Below, piece by piece: positions 26,018 through 33,963 of a DNA stretch of 63,601 nucleotides. Position numbers and translations under genes: made by a program. Below the pieces are notes generated by a model. That model had not been told where the DNA came from and made no database searches. It saw nothing but the letters and a program-made list of their open reading frames with translations. The stretch is from Acidobacteriota bacterium (GTDB lineage: Bacteria > Acidobacteriota > Terriglobia > Acidiferrales > UBA7541), in assembly GCA_003165465.1 (NCBI GenBank), contig PLUM01000035.1:1-63601 (forward strand). Direction: 5' to 3'. The first letter of the stretch is position 1. Every line of letters starts with the position of its first letter.

Positions 26018-27235
26018 GTGAGCATGGAATTCTTTAAACAGGTTGATCTGGATTGGATGGGCAAGGCCAAGTACTTCTTTGGCCTGTCGTTTCTCCTGCT
26101 CGCGGCTGGAGTGGCCTCCATCGTTGCCCATGGTGGACTGTTCTATGGTATTGATTTTAAAGGTGGTACGGTCGTCGACGTGCGTTTTTCCGGTCCTCCG
26201 CCCATTGACACCCTACGCAACGGCCTGGCGCAGCAGGGGATTGGCAACAGCACGATTGTCCCGGTCAGCGACATCGCCACGGCGAACGCGAACGAAGTTT
26301 TGATCAATCTTGAGGAAAAGGGCCAGGGAGCCGAGGCGCTCGACGCCGGCAAGACGGCTATCCTCAACGCCCTCCACGCCACTTTGGGCGCGGGCGAGGC
26401 CGGCAAGCAGGATTTCAATGCGGCGGGAGCCGACGTTATCGCCGAAGCCTTGACGCGCAAAGACCCTCTGAGCCTGGGAACGTCCGCGGGAGACCGCTAC
26501 GCGCAGCTGGCACGCCAGTTGACCGCGTTTCGAGATCACGACCGCCGCGGCATCGTAACCGACCTGGGCGAGCTTTCGGCGACAGGTGCGAGCGCGGGAG
26601 TGATTGCGGCGCTGCGCGCGTCGTTCTACACGAGCAGCTTCGCGATCGTCAACGTGGAGATCGTAGGGCCGAAGGTTGGGTCCGAATTGCGCCGTCAGGC
26701 AGTGGTGGTCACTCTGTACGCGCTGGCCGGGATGCTAGTTTATATTGCATTTCGCTTCGAGTGGGTGTACGGTGCTGCGGCTGTGCTTGCGGTGTTTCAC
26801 GACGTGCTGATTACGCTGGGCCTGTTCTCGATCTTTCACTTTGAGATTTCGCTGACGGTGATCGCGGCCCTCTTGACACTCGTCGGGTATTCGATGAACG
26901 ACACGATCGTGATTTTCGACCGGATCCGCGAAAACGCGCGGCTCATGCGCCGGGAGCCTTTTAAGGACATCGTGAATCGTTCCATCAACCAGACGCTTTC
27001 GCGCACCATTCTGACGAGCGGTCTGACGTTTTTGACGGTGCTGGTGCTGTTTCTGATGGGCGGCCAAGTGTTGCGCGCTTTTTCCTTTGCATTGGTGGTT
27101 GGTATTCTGGTAGGAACGTACTCAAGTTTTGGTATTGCCGCGCCTTTGGTGGTGGCCTGGAATCAGTGGAGAGGCCAGGGCGGGGCGGTAGTGGTATCCG
27201 GCACCGCATCCGGGAATAGACTCCGGAAGACCTAG
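26018..27235 (+). CDS. secF: Protein translocase subunit SecF
   Basis: SecF partners SecD in the export motor. The 405-residue protein has an N-terminal helix, GIDFKGGTVVDVRF, a periplasmic domain that is longer than in enterobacteria (about residues 50-215), and the membrane core with TLVGYSMNDTIVIFDRIREN. GTG 26018 follows GAAGGG at 5-base spacing; ATG 26024 is possible. The C-terminal ~20 residues are low-complexity and basic. It ends 72 bases before tonB. Confidence 0.96.
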   Translation: MSMEFFKQVDLDWMGKAKYFFGLSFLLLAAGVASIVAHGGLFYGIDFKGGTVVDVRFSGPPPIDTLRNGLAQQGIGNSTIVPVSDIATANANEVLINLEEKGQGAEALDAGKTAILNALHATLGAGEAGKQDFNAAGADVIAEALTRKDPLSLGTSAGDRYAQLARQLTAFRDHDRRGIVTDLGELSATGASAGVIAALRASFYTSSFAIVNVEIVGPKVGSELRRQAVVVTLYALAGMLVYIAFRFEWVYGAAAVLAVFHDVLITLGLFSIFHFEISLTVIAALLTLVGYSMNDTIVIFDRIRENARLMRREPFKDIVNRSINQTLSRTILTSGLTFLTVLVLFLMGGQVLRAFSFALVVGILVGTYSSFGIAAPLVVAWNQWRGQGGAVVVSGTASGNRLRKT

Positions 27236-27307
27236 GGACGGGGGCGCAGGCTCTGCCGGAGTCCGCTCTAAAAGTATCCTGGAGCTTTACGGCAGGAGGG
27301 ACGCATA

Positions 27308-28018
27308 ATGTTCGACGATTTGCTGGAATCTACAAACGAAAAAAAGAAAACCAACAAGGGCTGGGGTTTTATACTCTCGGGGATCGTCCAGGCTGCGATT
27401 CTGGGCGTACTGATCCTGATTCCCTTGATCTACACCGAGGCGCTCCCAAAGGCGATGCTCTCGACTTTGCTGATCGCTCCTCCTCCGCCACCGCCACCGC
27501 CGCCACCGCCGGCTGTCGTGAAGACAATCATTAAGCCCGTGGCGCGCTTGATCCAGTCCGGGAAATTGATGCAGCCGCGCGCGATTCCCAAGGAAGTGGC
27601 TGTGTTCAAGGAAGCTGAGCTTCCGCCGGATGTGATTAACCCCAGCGCAGCGACCGGCGTGTTTGGCGGCATTCCCGGGCAGGGCATGGTCTCCTTGGCT
27701 CCGCCGCCGCCGAAGCCGACGGCTCCGCAACGCGTCAAGCAGGGCGGTCAAGTGACGGCGGCTTCGCTTGTCACGCAGACTCGTCCGGTTTACCCCGCTC
27801 TGGCGCGGCAGGCGCGTATTCAAGGCAGCGTCATCCTTCACGCCATCATCGACAAGGATGGCAAAGTCGCTCAACTTGAAGTGATCTCCGGTCACCCGCT
27901 TCTGGTGCAATCGGCCCTGGATGCCGTGAAACAATGGCGCTATAAGCCGACGATGTTGAATGGCGACCCGGTGGAAGTCGACACAACGATTACAGTCACG
28001 TTTACAATGGGTGGTTAA
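27308..28018 (+). CDS. TonB-family energy transducer
   Basis: This TonB-like protein transmits proton-motive energy from ExbB/ExbD to outer-membrane receptors. The 236-residue protein has a cytoplasmic N-terminus and a transmembrane helix (about 20-44). An 11-proline run starts near residue 58, and the C-terminal TonB domain includes RPVYPALARQARIQGSVILH, then DGKVAQLEVISGHPLL and AVKQWRYKPT. GCAGGAGGG precedes the ATG. It heads the tonB-exbB-exbD-exbD cluster. Confidence 0.94.
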   Translation: MFDDLLESTNEKKKTNKGWGFILSGIVQAAILGVLILIPLIYTEALPKAMLSTLLIAPPPPPPPPPPPAVVKTIIKPVARLIQSGKLMQPRAIPKEVAVFKEAELPPDVINPSAATGVFGGIPGQGMVSLAPPPPKPTAPQRVKQGGQVTAASLVTQTRPVYPALARQARIQGSVILHAIIDKDGKVAQLEVISGHPLLVQSALDAVKQWRYKPTMLNGDPVEVDTTITVTFTMGG

Positions 28019-28162
28019 GTTTGTGCACGTTGGCAGCCTGGGGACCGGTCTTCAAATTTATTGAAGTCCGCGATTGAGGCCGCCAATCAGGGGAGTCGGC
28101 TGGAAGCGGTAATGCCGTTTTCGGCCCGGAATTTTCAAACGAAATAAAAAGGAGCGAATCAC

Positions 28163-28885
28163 ATGCTTGGGAATCTAGCCGTTTGGGCAATGAACCTGAT
28201 CGTCCTCCAGGGTCAATGGGACCTGAGAACGATGTGGGGCAACATGAGTATCATCGCGAAGGTCGTCGTAGGCATTCTCTTTCTTCTGTCGGCATGGTCG
28301 CTCGGCGTCATGATCGACCGCGTGCTGATGTACAGCGCGGCCCGCAAACAGTCCCGCGTTTTCGTGCAGCAGGTTGCCGGCGCGCTACGTGAAGGCAAAC
28401 TGGACGAAGCCATCTCGATCGCCGAGCGCAACAAGAAGAGCCACATCGCCAAGGTTGTGGCCACAGGGCTCTCCGAATTCCAATCCGCATCCTCGCAGGT
28501 CGCGGACATGGAAGTGATCGAAGCCGCCAAGCGTGGCCTCGACCGCTCCGTCGCCATCGTGCACGCCGAAATGAAGCGCGGCCTTTCCGGCCTCGCCACC
28601 ATCGGCTCGACCGCTCCGTTCGTCGGACTGTTCGGCACCGTGGTTGGCATCATCAATGCGTTCAAGGGCATCGAGACGACCAAGGCGACCGGGTTGTCCG
28701 CTGTCGCCGGTGGTATTTCCGAAGCTCTAGTGACCACCGCGCTTGGCCTGCTCGTGGCTGTGCCCGCTGTGTGGGCCTACAACTACTTCACCAACAAGGT
28801 TGAGGCGTTCGACGTCGAAATGGACAACTCCTCGATGGAACTGGTGAACTACTTCATTACGCGCCGGGCTGGCGCCAAGAAGTAA
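28163..28885 (+). CDS. exbB: MotA/TolQ/ExbB proton channel protein
   Basis: This proton-channel subunit has 240 residues and three transmembrane helices (about 30-52, 140-165, 188-210). The family signature GSTAPFVGLFGTVVGIINAF is at about 153-172. AAAAAGGAG lies ahead of ATG 28163. It follows tonB by 144 bp and is separated by only 3 bases from exbD. It most likely energises TonB. Confidence 0.94.
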   Translation: MLGNLAVWAMNLIVLQGQWDLRTMWGNMSIIAKVVVGILFLLSAWSLGVMIDRVLMYSAARKQSRVFVQQVAGALREGKLDEAISIAERNKKSHIAKVVATGLSEFQSASSQVADMEVIEAAKRGLDRSVAIVHAEMKRGLSGLATIGSTAPFVGLFGTVVGIINAFKGIETTKATGLSAVAGGISEALVTTALGLLVAVPAVWAYNYFTNKVEAFDVEMDNSSMELVNYFITRRAGAKK

Positions 28886-28888
28886 ACC

Positions 28889-29335
28889 ATGCGATACAAG
28901 CCCAGCGTCGGCGCGCAGATGTCGGCGCCGAACGTGATTCCGATGGCGGACATCATGCTCGTGCTGCTGATCATCTTCATGGTGGTCACGCCCATGCTCA
29001 CTAAGGGCCTGTCGGTGGAGTTGGCGAAGGTCAACAACCCCACGGATATGCCCGACGCCGATAAGGACGATGCCATAATCGTCGGCGTTTCCATGAGCGG
29101 GGATGTGTTCCTCGGCAGTACCAAGTCGGACATTACGCAAATTGCCGATCAGGTGCGGGACCGCATTGCCAACAAGCTGGACAAGACCGTCTTCGTCAAG
29201 AGCGACGGCCGTGCCAAATACGGCGATGTGGTGAAAGTGGTGGACGAGATTCGCTCCGCGGGTGTCGATAACGTCGGCTTGATTACCGATCGTGCCGATC
29301 AAGCTCGCCGGCCGCCTCCACCGCCCGTAAGTTAG
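28889..29335 (+). CDS. exbD: ExbD/TolR biopolymer transport protein (first copy)
   Basis: This stator-type membrane protein partners ExbB. In 148 residues it has the N-terminal SAPNVIPMADIMLVLLIIFMV stretch, where the membrane-embedded aspartate lies in ADIML (about residue 25). A periplasmic domain ends in VVDEIRSAGVDNVGLITDRA. It directly follows exbB. A hairpin lies just after its stop. Confidence 0.93.
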   Translation: MRYKPSVGAQMSAPNVIPMADIMLVLLIIFMVVTPMLTKGLSVELAKVNNPTDMPDADKDDAIIVGVSMSGDVFLGSTKSDITQIADQVRDRIANKLDKTVFVKSDGRAKYGDVVKVVDEIRSAGVDNVGLITDRADQARRPPPPPVS

Positions 29336-29345
29336 GTTTTCGGCT

Positions 29346-29377
29346 GGGAAGCGGGGCAAGTGCCTCGCTTCCCGCTT
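29346..29377 (+). terminator. Hairpin between the two exbD genes
   Basis: GGGAAGCGGGGCA (29346-29358) pairs with TGCCTCGCTTCCC (29361-29373) with one G-T wobble, followed by GCTTTTG. It may attenuate transcription into the second exbD. Confidence 0.5.
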
Positions 29378-29451
29378 TTGTCCTTGATGAAATGAACGTA
29401 TCCGTTCCGGTGACCTCACTGGGGCGCGCAATTCGATAGGGAGCCACGACA

Positions 29452-29883
29452 ATGGGAATGGACGTTGGAGGAAAAGAGGGCGGAGCGATGGCGACGATGA
29501 ACGTCGTCCCCCTGATCGATATTCTCCTGGTCTTGATCATCATTTTCATGGTGATCACGCCGCTGACGCCGAAAGGCATGAACGCGCTGGTGCCACAGCC
29601 CGCGCCGCCGAACACGAAGCAGCCCGACCAGGTGCAGCAAAAAACGGTTGTCGTTCAAGTCCTCGAAACCGGAAAAGTGAAGATCAACGATGAGGACACC
29701 ACGTGGGACACGCTGGGGCCGCGCCTCACCGACGTCTTCAAGGAGCGCGCCGAGAAGGTCGCATTCGTCAAGGGCGACGACAAGGTCCGGTTCTCCGATG
29801 TCGCGAAGGCGATTGACATCATGCGCGGGGCCGGAATCGACAAGGTTGGATTGATTACCGCCAATCTGGAAGCGGGCAAGTAG
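29452..29883 (+). CDS. ExbD/TolR biopolymer transport protein (second copy)
   Basis: This is a second, diverged ExbD-family protein of 143 residues. The membrane segment is MNVVPLIDILLVLIIIFMV with its aspartate in LIDIL (about residue 23). The periplasmic part ends IDIMRGAGIDKVGLITANLE. It lies 116 bp after the first copy. Tandem exbD genes after one exbB occur in several phyla; the two proteins could form a heterodimer. ATG 29452 sits after GGGAGCC. Confidence 0.92.
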   Translation: MGMDVGGKEGGAMATMNVVPLIDILLVLIIIFMVITPLTPKGMNALVPQPAPPNTKQPDQVQQKTVVVQVLETGKVKINDEDTTWDTLGPRLTDVFKERAEKVAFVKGDDKVRFSDVAKAIDIMRGAGIDKVGLITANLEAGK

Positions 29884-30193
29884 TACGCGAGTTCTGTTCG
29901 GGTGAAAGCGATTTATTTGTTTCACGAAATAAAGTTGCTTTCATCCGGGGCATTGCTGGTGTAGAGTGTGCCACTGTGGCCCGCGCATTGGGAAGTTTGG
30001 GTGCGGGGAATCCGGGGTAGGCGCTGTATTTGCCCTGAACGCGTAAATGGGAAGCGGCGGGCCGGCCGAATTGGCCGATACAGTTGGCACTGATTCAGTA
30101 ACTGGTTTCTTGCAGTGCGGTTGAACCAAGCGTCGGAAACTTCATTGCCCTCTCGGGGGAATACAAAATATTCGCGGGGACGGATTGTTTGCC
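29884..30193. other. Intergenic region with a hairpin after the exbD genes
   Basis: This 310-bp gap separates the ton cluster from the TPR lipoprotein gene. A long imperfect hairpin (29899-29947) follows the second exbD stop. The rest shows no gene, REP or clear promoter that I can support. Confidence 0.55.
29899..29947 (+). terminator. Two-tier hairpin after exbD
   Basis: CGGGTGAAAGC pairs with GCTTTCATCCG (one G-T wobble). Within it TTTATTT pairs with AAATAAA around GTTTCACG. There is no run of T afterwards, so it may be a transcript-stabilising or processing structure rather than a classical terminator. Confidence 0.45.
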
Positions 30194-31048
30194 ATGAATC
30201 CTTTTGCTCACTTTCGGTACTCCAGAAATAAACACACCTCCATGGCGCTCTTTGCAGTCGCCATGATTGCGGTCGGCTTCGGCGCGTCGGGTTGCGCCAA
30301 GCTGAAGGCTCGCGACGAACTCAATAAGGGTGTCGCCGCCTATCGCGATGGCAAGTATGACAACGCCATCGAGTTCTTCAAGCAGGCGAAGGAAAACGAT
30401 CCGACGCTGACCAACGCTCAGCTGTATCTGGCCACGGCCTATGCGACGCAGTACATTCCCGGCGCGCCGTCGGACGAAAATGTTCGCATGGGCGAGTCCG
30501 CGGTGAAGGAATTCCAGTCCGTGCTCGCCACCGACTCCACCAACCTGTCGGCAATCGACGGGATCGGCTCGATTCTCTTCAACATGGCCGGGACTCCCTA
30601 CACGCGCGCCCGGTTCGAGGAATCGAAGACCTATCACATGAAGCATATCGCCCAGAGGCCTCAGGATCCAGAGCCGTACTACTGGGTCGGAGTCATCAAC
30701 TGGACGCTCACCTACCGCGCCAACCTCGAAGCGCGCGGCGCGTGGCGGCTCTCGCATGCGGGCAAGGCGCTTAGGGACGAAGATCCGCTGCCGGAGGACG
30801 TACGTGCGGCCTACCTCAAGGACAACGGCCAGTTGATCGACGAAGGCATCGACGACCTGAAGAAGGCGCTCGAACTTCGCCCCGACTACGACGATGCGAT
30901 GGCCTACATGAATCTTCTCCTGCGCCGCAAGGCGGACGAAGCCGCAACGCCTGACGAACGCGCATCTCTCCTGAAGCAAGCCGATGACTTCGTCGACAAG
31001 GCCAAGGAAATCAAGCAGAAGAAAATGGAAGCCCCGCCCAAGCTCTAA
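30194..31048 (+). CDS. TPR-repeat lipoprotein
   Basis: This exported protein has a lipoprotein signal: a basic N-terminus, a hydrophobic stretch, then a lipobox ending ASGC (cysteine near residue 34). The mature part starts KLKARDELNKGVAAYRDG and contains several tetratricopeptide repeats (for example AAYRDGKYDNAIEFFKQA and DDLKKALELRPDYDDAMAYM). TPR lipoproteins act as scaffolds at the periplasmic face of a membrane; the partner is not evident. It follows the ton cluster on the same strand and may be linked to it. ATG 30194 is chosen over the TTG three codons earlier. Confidence 0.88.
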   Translation: MNPFAHFRYSRNKHTSMALFAVAMIAVGFGASGCAKLKARDELNKGVAAYRDGKYDNAIEFFKQAKENDPTLTNAQLYLATAYATQYIPGAPSDENVRMGESAVKEFQSVLATDSTNLSAIDGIGSILFNMAGTPYTRARFEESKTYHMKHIAQRPQDPEPYYWVGVINWTLTYRANLEARGAWRLSHAGKALRDEDPLPEDVRAAYLKDNGQLIDEGIDDLKKALELRPDYDDAMAYMNLLLRRKADEAATPDERASLLKQADDFVDKAKEIKQKKMEAPPKL

Positions 31049-31068
31049 TCGCGATCAATCATTTGTAC

Positions 31069-31102
31069 AAAAAAAGCGGCCCGGAAACGGGCCGCTTTTT
31101 TT
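31069..31102. terminator. Bidirectional Rho-independent terminator
   Basis: AAAAAGCGGCCCG pairs with CGGGCCGCTTTTT around a GAAA tetraloop. It serves the TPR gene on the plus strand and can stop hemH transcripts on the minus strand. Confidence 0.85.
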
Positions 31103-31126
31103 GTGTTCTGGCTGAGTCTGTTGTGC

Positions 31127-31244
31127 AGTGGCGCGGGCTAAAGTCCGCGCCCATCCTTCGCGTTTTGTGCGAAGGGTGGGTCCGCCGCGACAAGCAACGA
31201 TCGCTCTTACCCGCCAGCACAGCCTTCAAAGCCTGTGCCACTAG
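31127..31244. repeat. Degraded composite of family A and family F palindromes
   Basis: GTGGCGCGGGCTAAAGTCCG starts the element. CCATCCTTCGCG...GCGAAGGGTGGG (31151-31180) is one arm pair of the kind seen at 18358. It ends CAGCACAGCC...GCCTGTGCCACTAG. Confidence 0.7.
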
Positions 31245-31249
31245 CGGAT

Positions 31250-32263
31250 TTATGGTTTGCTTGCGGGCGCCGCGTTCTTGGTCTCCACGGCGGAGCGCAC
31301 GAGGGACGAGAGTGCCTCGATGAAGGTCGGAGAGACGCCTACGGCGGGCATCAATTCGAATTGCTCGATGCCGGCGGCGCGCGCCTCTTCGCGGGCGACG
31401 ATGTTGATCTCGTGGAGCGTTTCGATGTGCTCGGTAACGAACGAGATGGGAATCACGAGCAGGTTTTTCACTCCGGCACGGCCCAGCTGCGGGAGCGTAT
31501 CCGCCAGCGAAGGCGAGAGCCACTTCTGCCGGCCGACGCGGCTCTGAAAGCAGAGCGTGCTCGGTTGGTTGGTCCAGCCGCCGAGTTCCAGGACCGCCTG
31601 CATGGTCTCATCAATATGGCGCTTATAGGGATCGCCGCGCTCGATCAGGCTCATCGGGAGTCCGTGGGCGCTGAAGAGCAGATGCACGCTGGAAGGATCG
31701 TCGAAGTGCGTGAGGCTCGTTTCGATTCGTTCCCTGAGCGCCTGAATGTAGAGCGGATGCGTATGGAAATCCTCGATCAGAATTTCGGGCGGCGCGCCGG
31801 GCGCGGGACGGTACACCCGCTTCCATTCCTTGAGGCTGCTCAAGGTGGTGGCAAAGGAATAGTGCGGATAGAGTGGCAGGAGCACCAGCGAGTCGAGCTG
31901 CGCCGCGCGGACAGCCTCGACCGCAGCCTCCGTGAGCGGGTTCCAGTAGCGCATGGCCACCCAGCAGTGAACGTCGAAATCCGCGGAGAGCGCCTCTTCG
32001 AGTTTGCGGGCCTGGAGTTCGGTGAGCAGACGGATCGGGGACTGTCCGCCGATCACCTTGTAGAATTCGCGGACCACCACGGATCGCGTGCGCGCGATGT
32101 AACGCGCCAGCGGCTTGCGCGCCACCCATGCCATCGGAAAATTAATGATATCGGGATCGCGGAAGAGATTGTAGAGAAACGGCTCCACGGCCTCGGGCGA
32201 GTCCGGGCCGCCGAGTTGGAACATCACCACGCCTAGCTTCGGTTTTTTTATTGTGTCAGTCAT
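31250..32263 (-). CDS. hemH: Ferrochelatase
   Basis: Ferrochelatase inserts iron into a porphyrin (protoporphyrin or coproporphyrin) to make haem. The 337-residue protein from ATG 32263 has the opening GVVMFQLGGPDSPEAVEPFL and the catalytic histidine in FSAHGLP (about H200), followed by ERGDPY. The conserved acidic segment FVTEHIETLHEI is at about 275-286. An in-frame ATG eight codons upstream (32287) is an alternative. Neighbours are unrelated. Confidence 0.95.
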   Translation of the reverse strand: MTDTIKKPKLGVVMFQLGGPDSPEAVEPFLYNLFRDPDIINFPMAWVARKPLARYIARTRSVVVREFYKVIGGQSPIRLLTELQARKLEEALSADFDVHCWVAMRYWNPLTEAAVEAVRAAQLDSLVLLPLYPHYSFATTLSSLKEWKRVYRPAPGAPPEILIEDFHTHPLYIQALRERIETSLTHFDDPSSVHLLFSAHGLPMSLIERGDPYKRHIDETMQAVLELGGWTNQPSTLCFQSRVGRQKWLSPSLADTLPQLGRAGVKNLLVIPISFVTEHIETLHEINIVAREEARAAGIEQFELMPAVGVSPTFIEALSSLVRSAVETKNAAPASKP

Positions 32264-32364
32264 GCGCCCAAGGTTCCCGTCATCCATGTCTTAATCGGAA
32301 ATTTCTCAATTAAAAATCATACGCTGCTCTTTGCGGGCGGCACAACTCATTTGTCCCGTTCGTG

Positions 32365-32436
32365 GTAGCGTGGGCTTCAGCCTGCGGGACTTAGTGCATC
32401 CCAGAACCAAACCCCGCAGCCTGAAGCCCGCGCTAC
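32365..32436. repeat. GC-type REPIN (GTAGCGTGGGCTTCAGCC)
   Basis: A GTAG head with GTGGGCTTCAGCCTGCGGG pairs with an inverted half ending GAAGCCCGCGCTAC. Sisters are at 33692 and 52936. Confidence 0.85.
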
Positions 32437-32448
32437 GCACACTCGAAA

Positions 32449-33555
32449 TTAGCGCGGCTCGATTTTTACGTATTTTCTCAGCCGGTGAGGGCCAACATCC
32501 GCAGCGTAGATCGTGCCGCTTGCGTCGGCCACGATGCCGGACGCGCCGGAAATGCGATTCACGTCCGCCTGGGCCAGGTCGGGATCGGGGATAAAAGCCG
32601 TGAGCGAGCCGTCCCTGGCGCTCCCGACCGTAATGCCCCGCAGATAGCCGGGATTTGTCGTCGAATTCGATTGCGAATCGCTCACGTAGAGCGTGTCGTC
32701 TTTCGCGATGTATACGGCGCTGGGCCGTCCAAATTGTTTCCACGCGACGATGAAATTTCCATCCTGATCGAACACCTGCACGCGGCTGTTGCTGCGGTCG
32801 GCAACGTACACGTAGTCACGCGAGCCGCCGATGGAAATATCGTGAGGCTGGTCGAACTCGCCCGGCCCCCACCCGTGATGTCCCCACGCCTTGATGAACC
32901 GGCCGTCCTTTGAAAATTTCACCACGCGATCGTTTTTGCCGTGCCCGTCGGTCACGAAAATATCGCCATTGGGAGCGACGGCAATGCCCGAGGGCTGATC
33001 GAACGTATCCGGACCATTCCCCGCGACGCCTTCCTTGCCGAGCGTCATCAGCACCTTGCCGGAAGGGCTCATCTTAAAAACTTGTTGGCCGCGCACCACG
33101 CCGCTCGCATCTTTTGCCGACAGGCCGAGCACCGTTTCGCTGGCATTCGCATCGCTCGCCCAAATGTTTCCCTGCGCATCAATCGTAAAACCGTGCGGAA
33201 ACGCAAACATCCCACGGCCAAGGCTCGTCAGCAGTTTTCCCGCGGGATCGAATTCCAGAATCGGCGGGTCGGTCCGCCCCACGCACGTGGCATAGCCCGC
33301 GGGTTCCGTGTTGAAGCACCGATGAAAAACCCAGATGTTTCCTTGGGGATCGATGTCCGCCCGGATCAGCTCGCCCCAGCGGCCTCCATTCATGCTCGCG
33401 GGAAGCGTAGGCCAGCCGTCCACCAGCCGATACGGATTGGGGAGATCGCTTTGCTTGGGGTAGGGAGCTTGCTGGGCGCGCGCCACGGGCGCAAGTGTGG
33501 CGGCCACCGCAAGCGCGGCGATCCGCGAGAATTTCATTCGAATTGTAAGAGCCAT
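32449..33555 (-). CDS. Secreted NHL-repeat beta-propeller protein
   Basis: This exported protein of about 368 residues begins at ATG 33555, with GGGAGA upstream. It has a signal peptide (about residues 7-28, ending ARAQQ). At least five NHL-type blades follow, each with a pattern like PHGFTIDAQGNIWASD, PSGIAVAPNGDIFVTDG or PHDISIGG...YVYVADRSNSRVQVFD. It resembles the peptidyl-alpha-hydroxyglycine lyase-like propellers, but catalytic identity cannot be set from sequence. GTAG REPs flank both ends of the gene. Confidence 0.87.
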   Translation of the reverse strand: MALTIRMKFSRIAALAVAATLAPVARAQQAPYPKQSDLPNPYRLVDGWPTLPASMNGGRWGELIRADIDPQGNIWVFHRCFNTEPAGYATCVGRTDPPILEFDPAGKLLTSLGRGMFAFPHGFTIDAQGNIWASDANASETVLGLSAKDASGVVRGQQVFKMSPSGKVLMTLGKEGVAGNGPDTFDQPSGIAVAPNGDIFVTDGHGKNDRVVKFSKDGRFIKAWGHHGWGPGEFDQPHDISIGGSRDYVYVADRSNSRVQVFDQDGNFIVAWKQFGRPSAVYIAKDDTLYVSDSQSNSTTNPGYLRGITVGSARDGSLTAFIPDPDLAQADVNRISGASGIVADASGTIYAADVGPHRLRKYVKIEPR

Positions 33556-33691
33556 CGTGGAATCTCCCGCTGTAATTTGGCGAATCGCGTCACCGCCGTT
33601 TTTATCTGGTGACGCGGAGAGGAACGATCCATCGGGACCGGAGCACTTATACACCAAGGTTTCTTTCCTGCGAACAACATAAGACATCCTG

Positions 33692-33763
33692 GTAGCGCGG
33701 GCTTCAGCCTGCGGGGCTTTGGCGTGGCTAGCATTAAACCCTGCAGGCTGAAGCCCGCGCTAC
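33692..33763. repeat. GC-type REPIN
   Basis: GTAGCGCGGGCTTCAGCC, then a linker, then CAGGCTGAAGCCCGCGCTAC. It lies upstream of the NHL gene and the large receptor gene. Confidence 0.87.
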
Positions 33764-33796
33764 TAAAAACAGTTCGACGCAAATCACATTAATATC

Positions 33797-33825
33797 TTGA
33801 CATCTCTAATGTCGCGATGCTAAAG
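33797..33825 (+). promoter_or_regulatory. Possible promoter/operator of the receptor gene
   Basis: TTGACA (33797-33802) is followed 17 bases later by a weak CTAAAG. GACAT...ATGTC (33799-33813) forms a small dyad. It lies about 140 bp ahead of the receptor start, within a 400-bp noncoding stretch. Confidence 0.3.
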
Positions 33826-33963
33826 CCATGCGCATATCTGCGTGGTCAGATGGAAGTGAACCCCCGGTCAAAACCACTCTCCTTATGCCGGGGCCTTTGA
33901 TTCGTGCACGGTCTTCAGGACAAACTGGAATCGCACATCATTTTACGGGGTGGGGGTGCAAGA

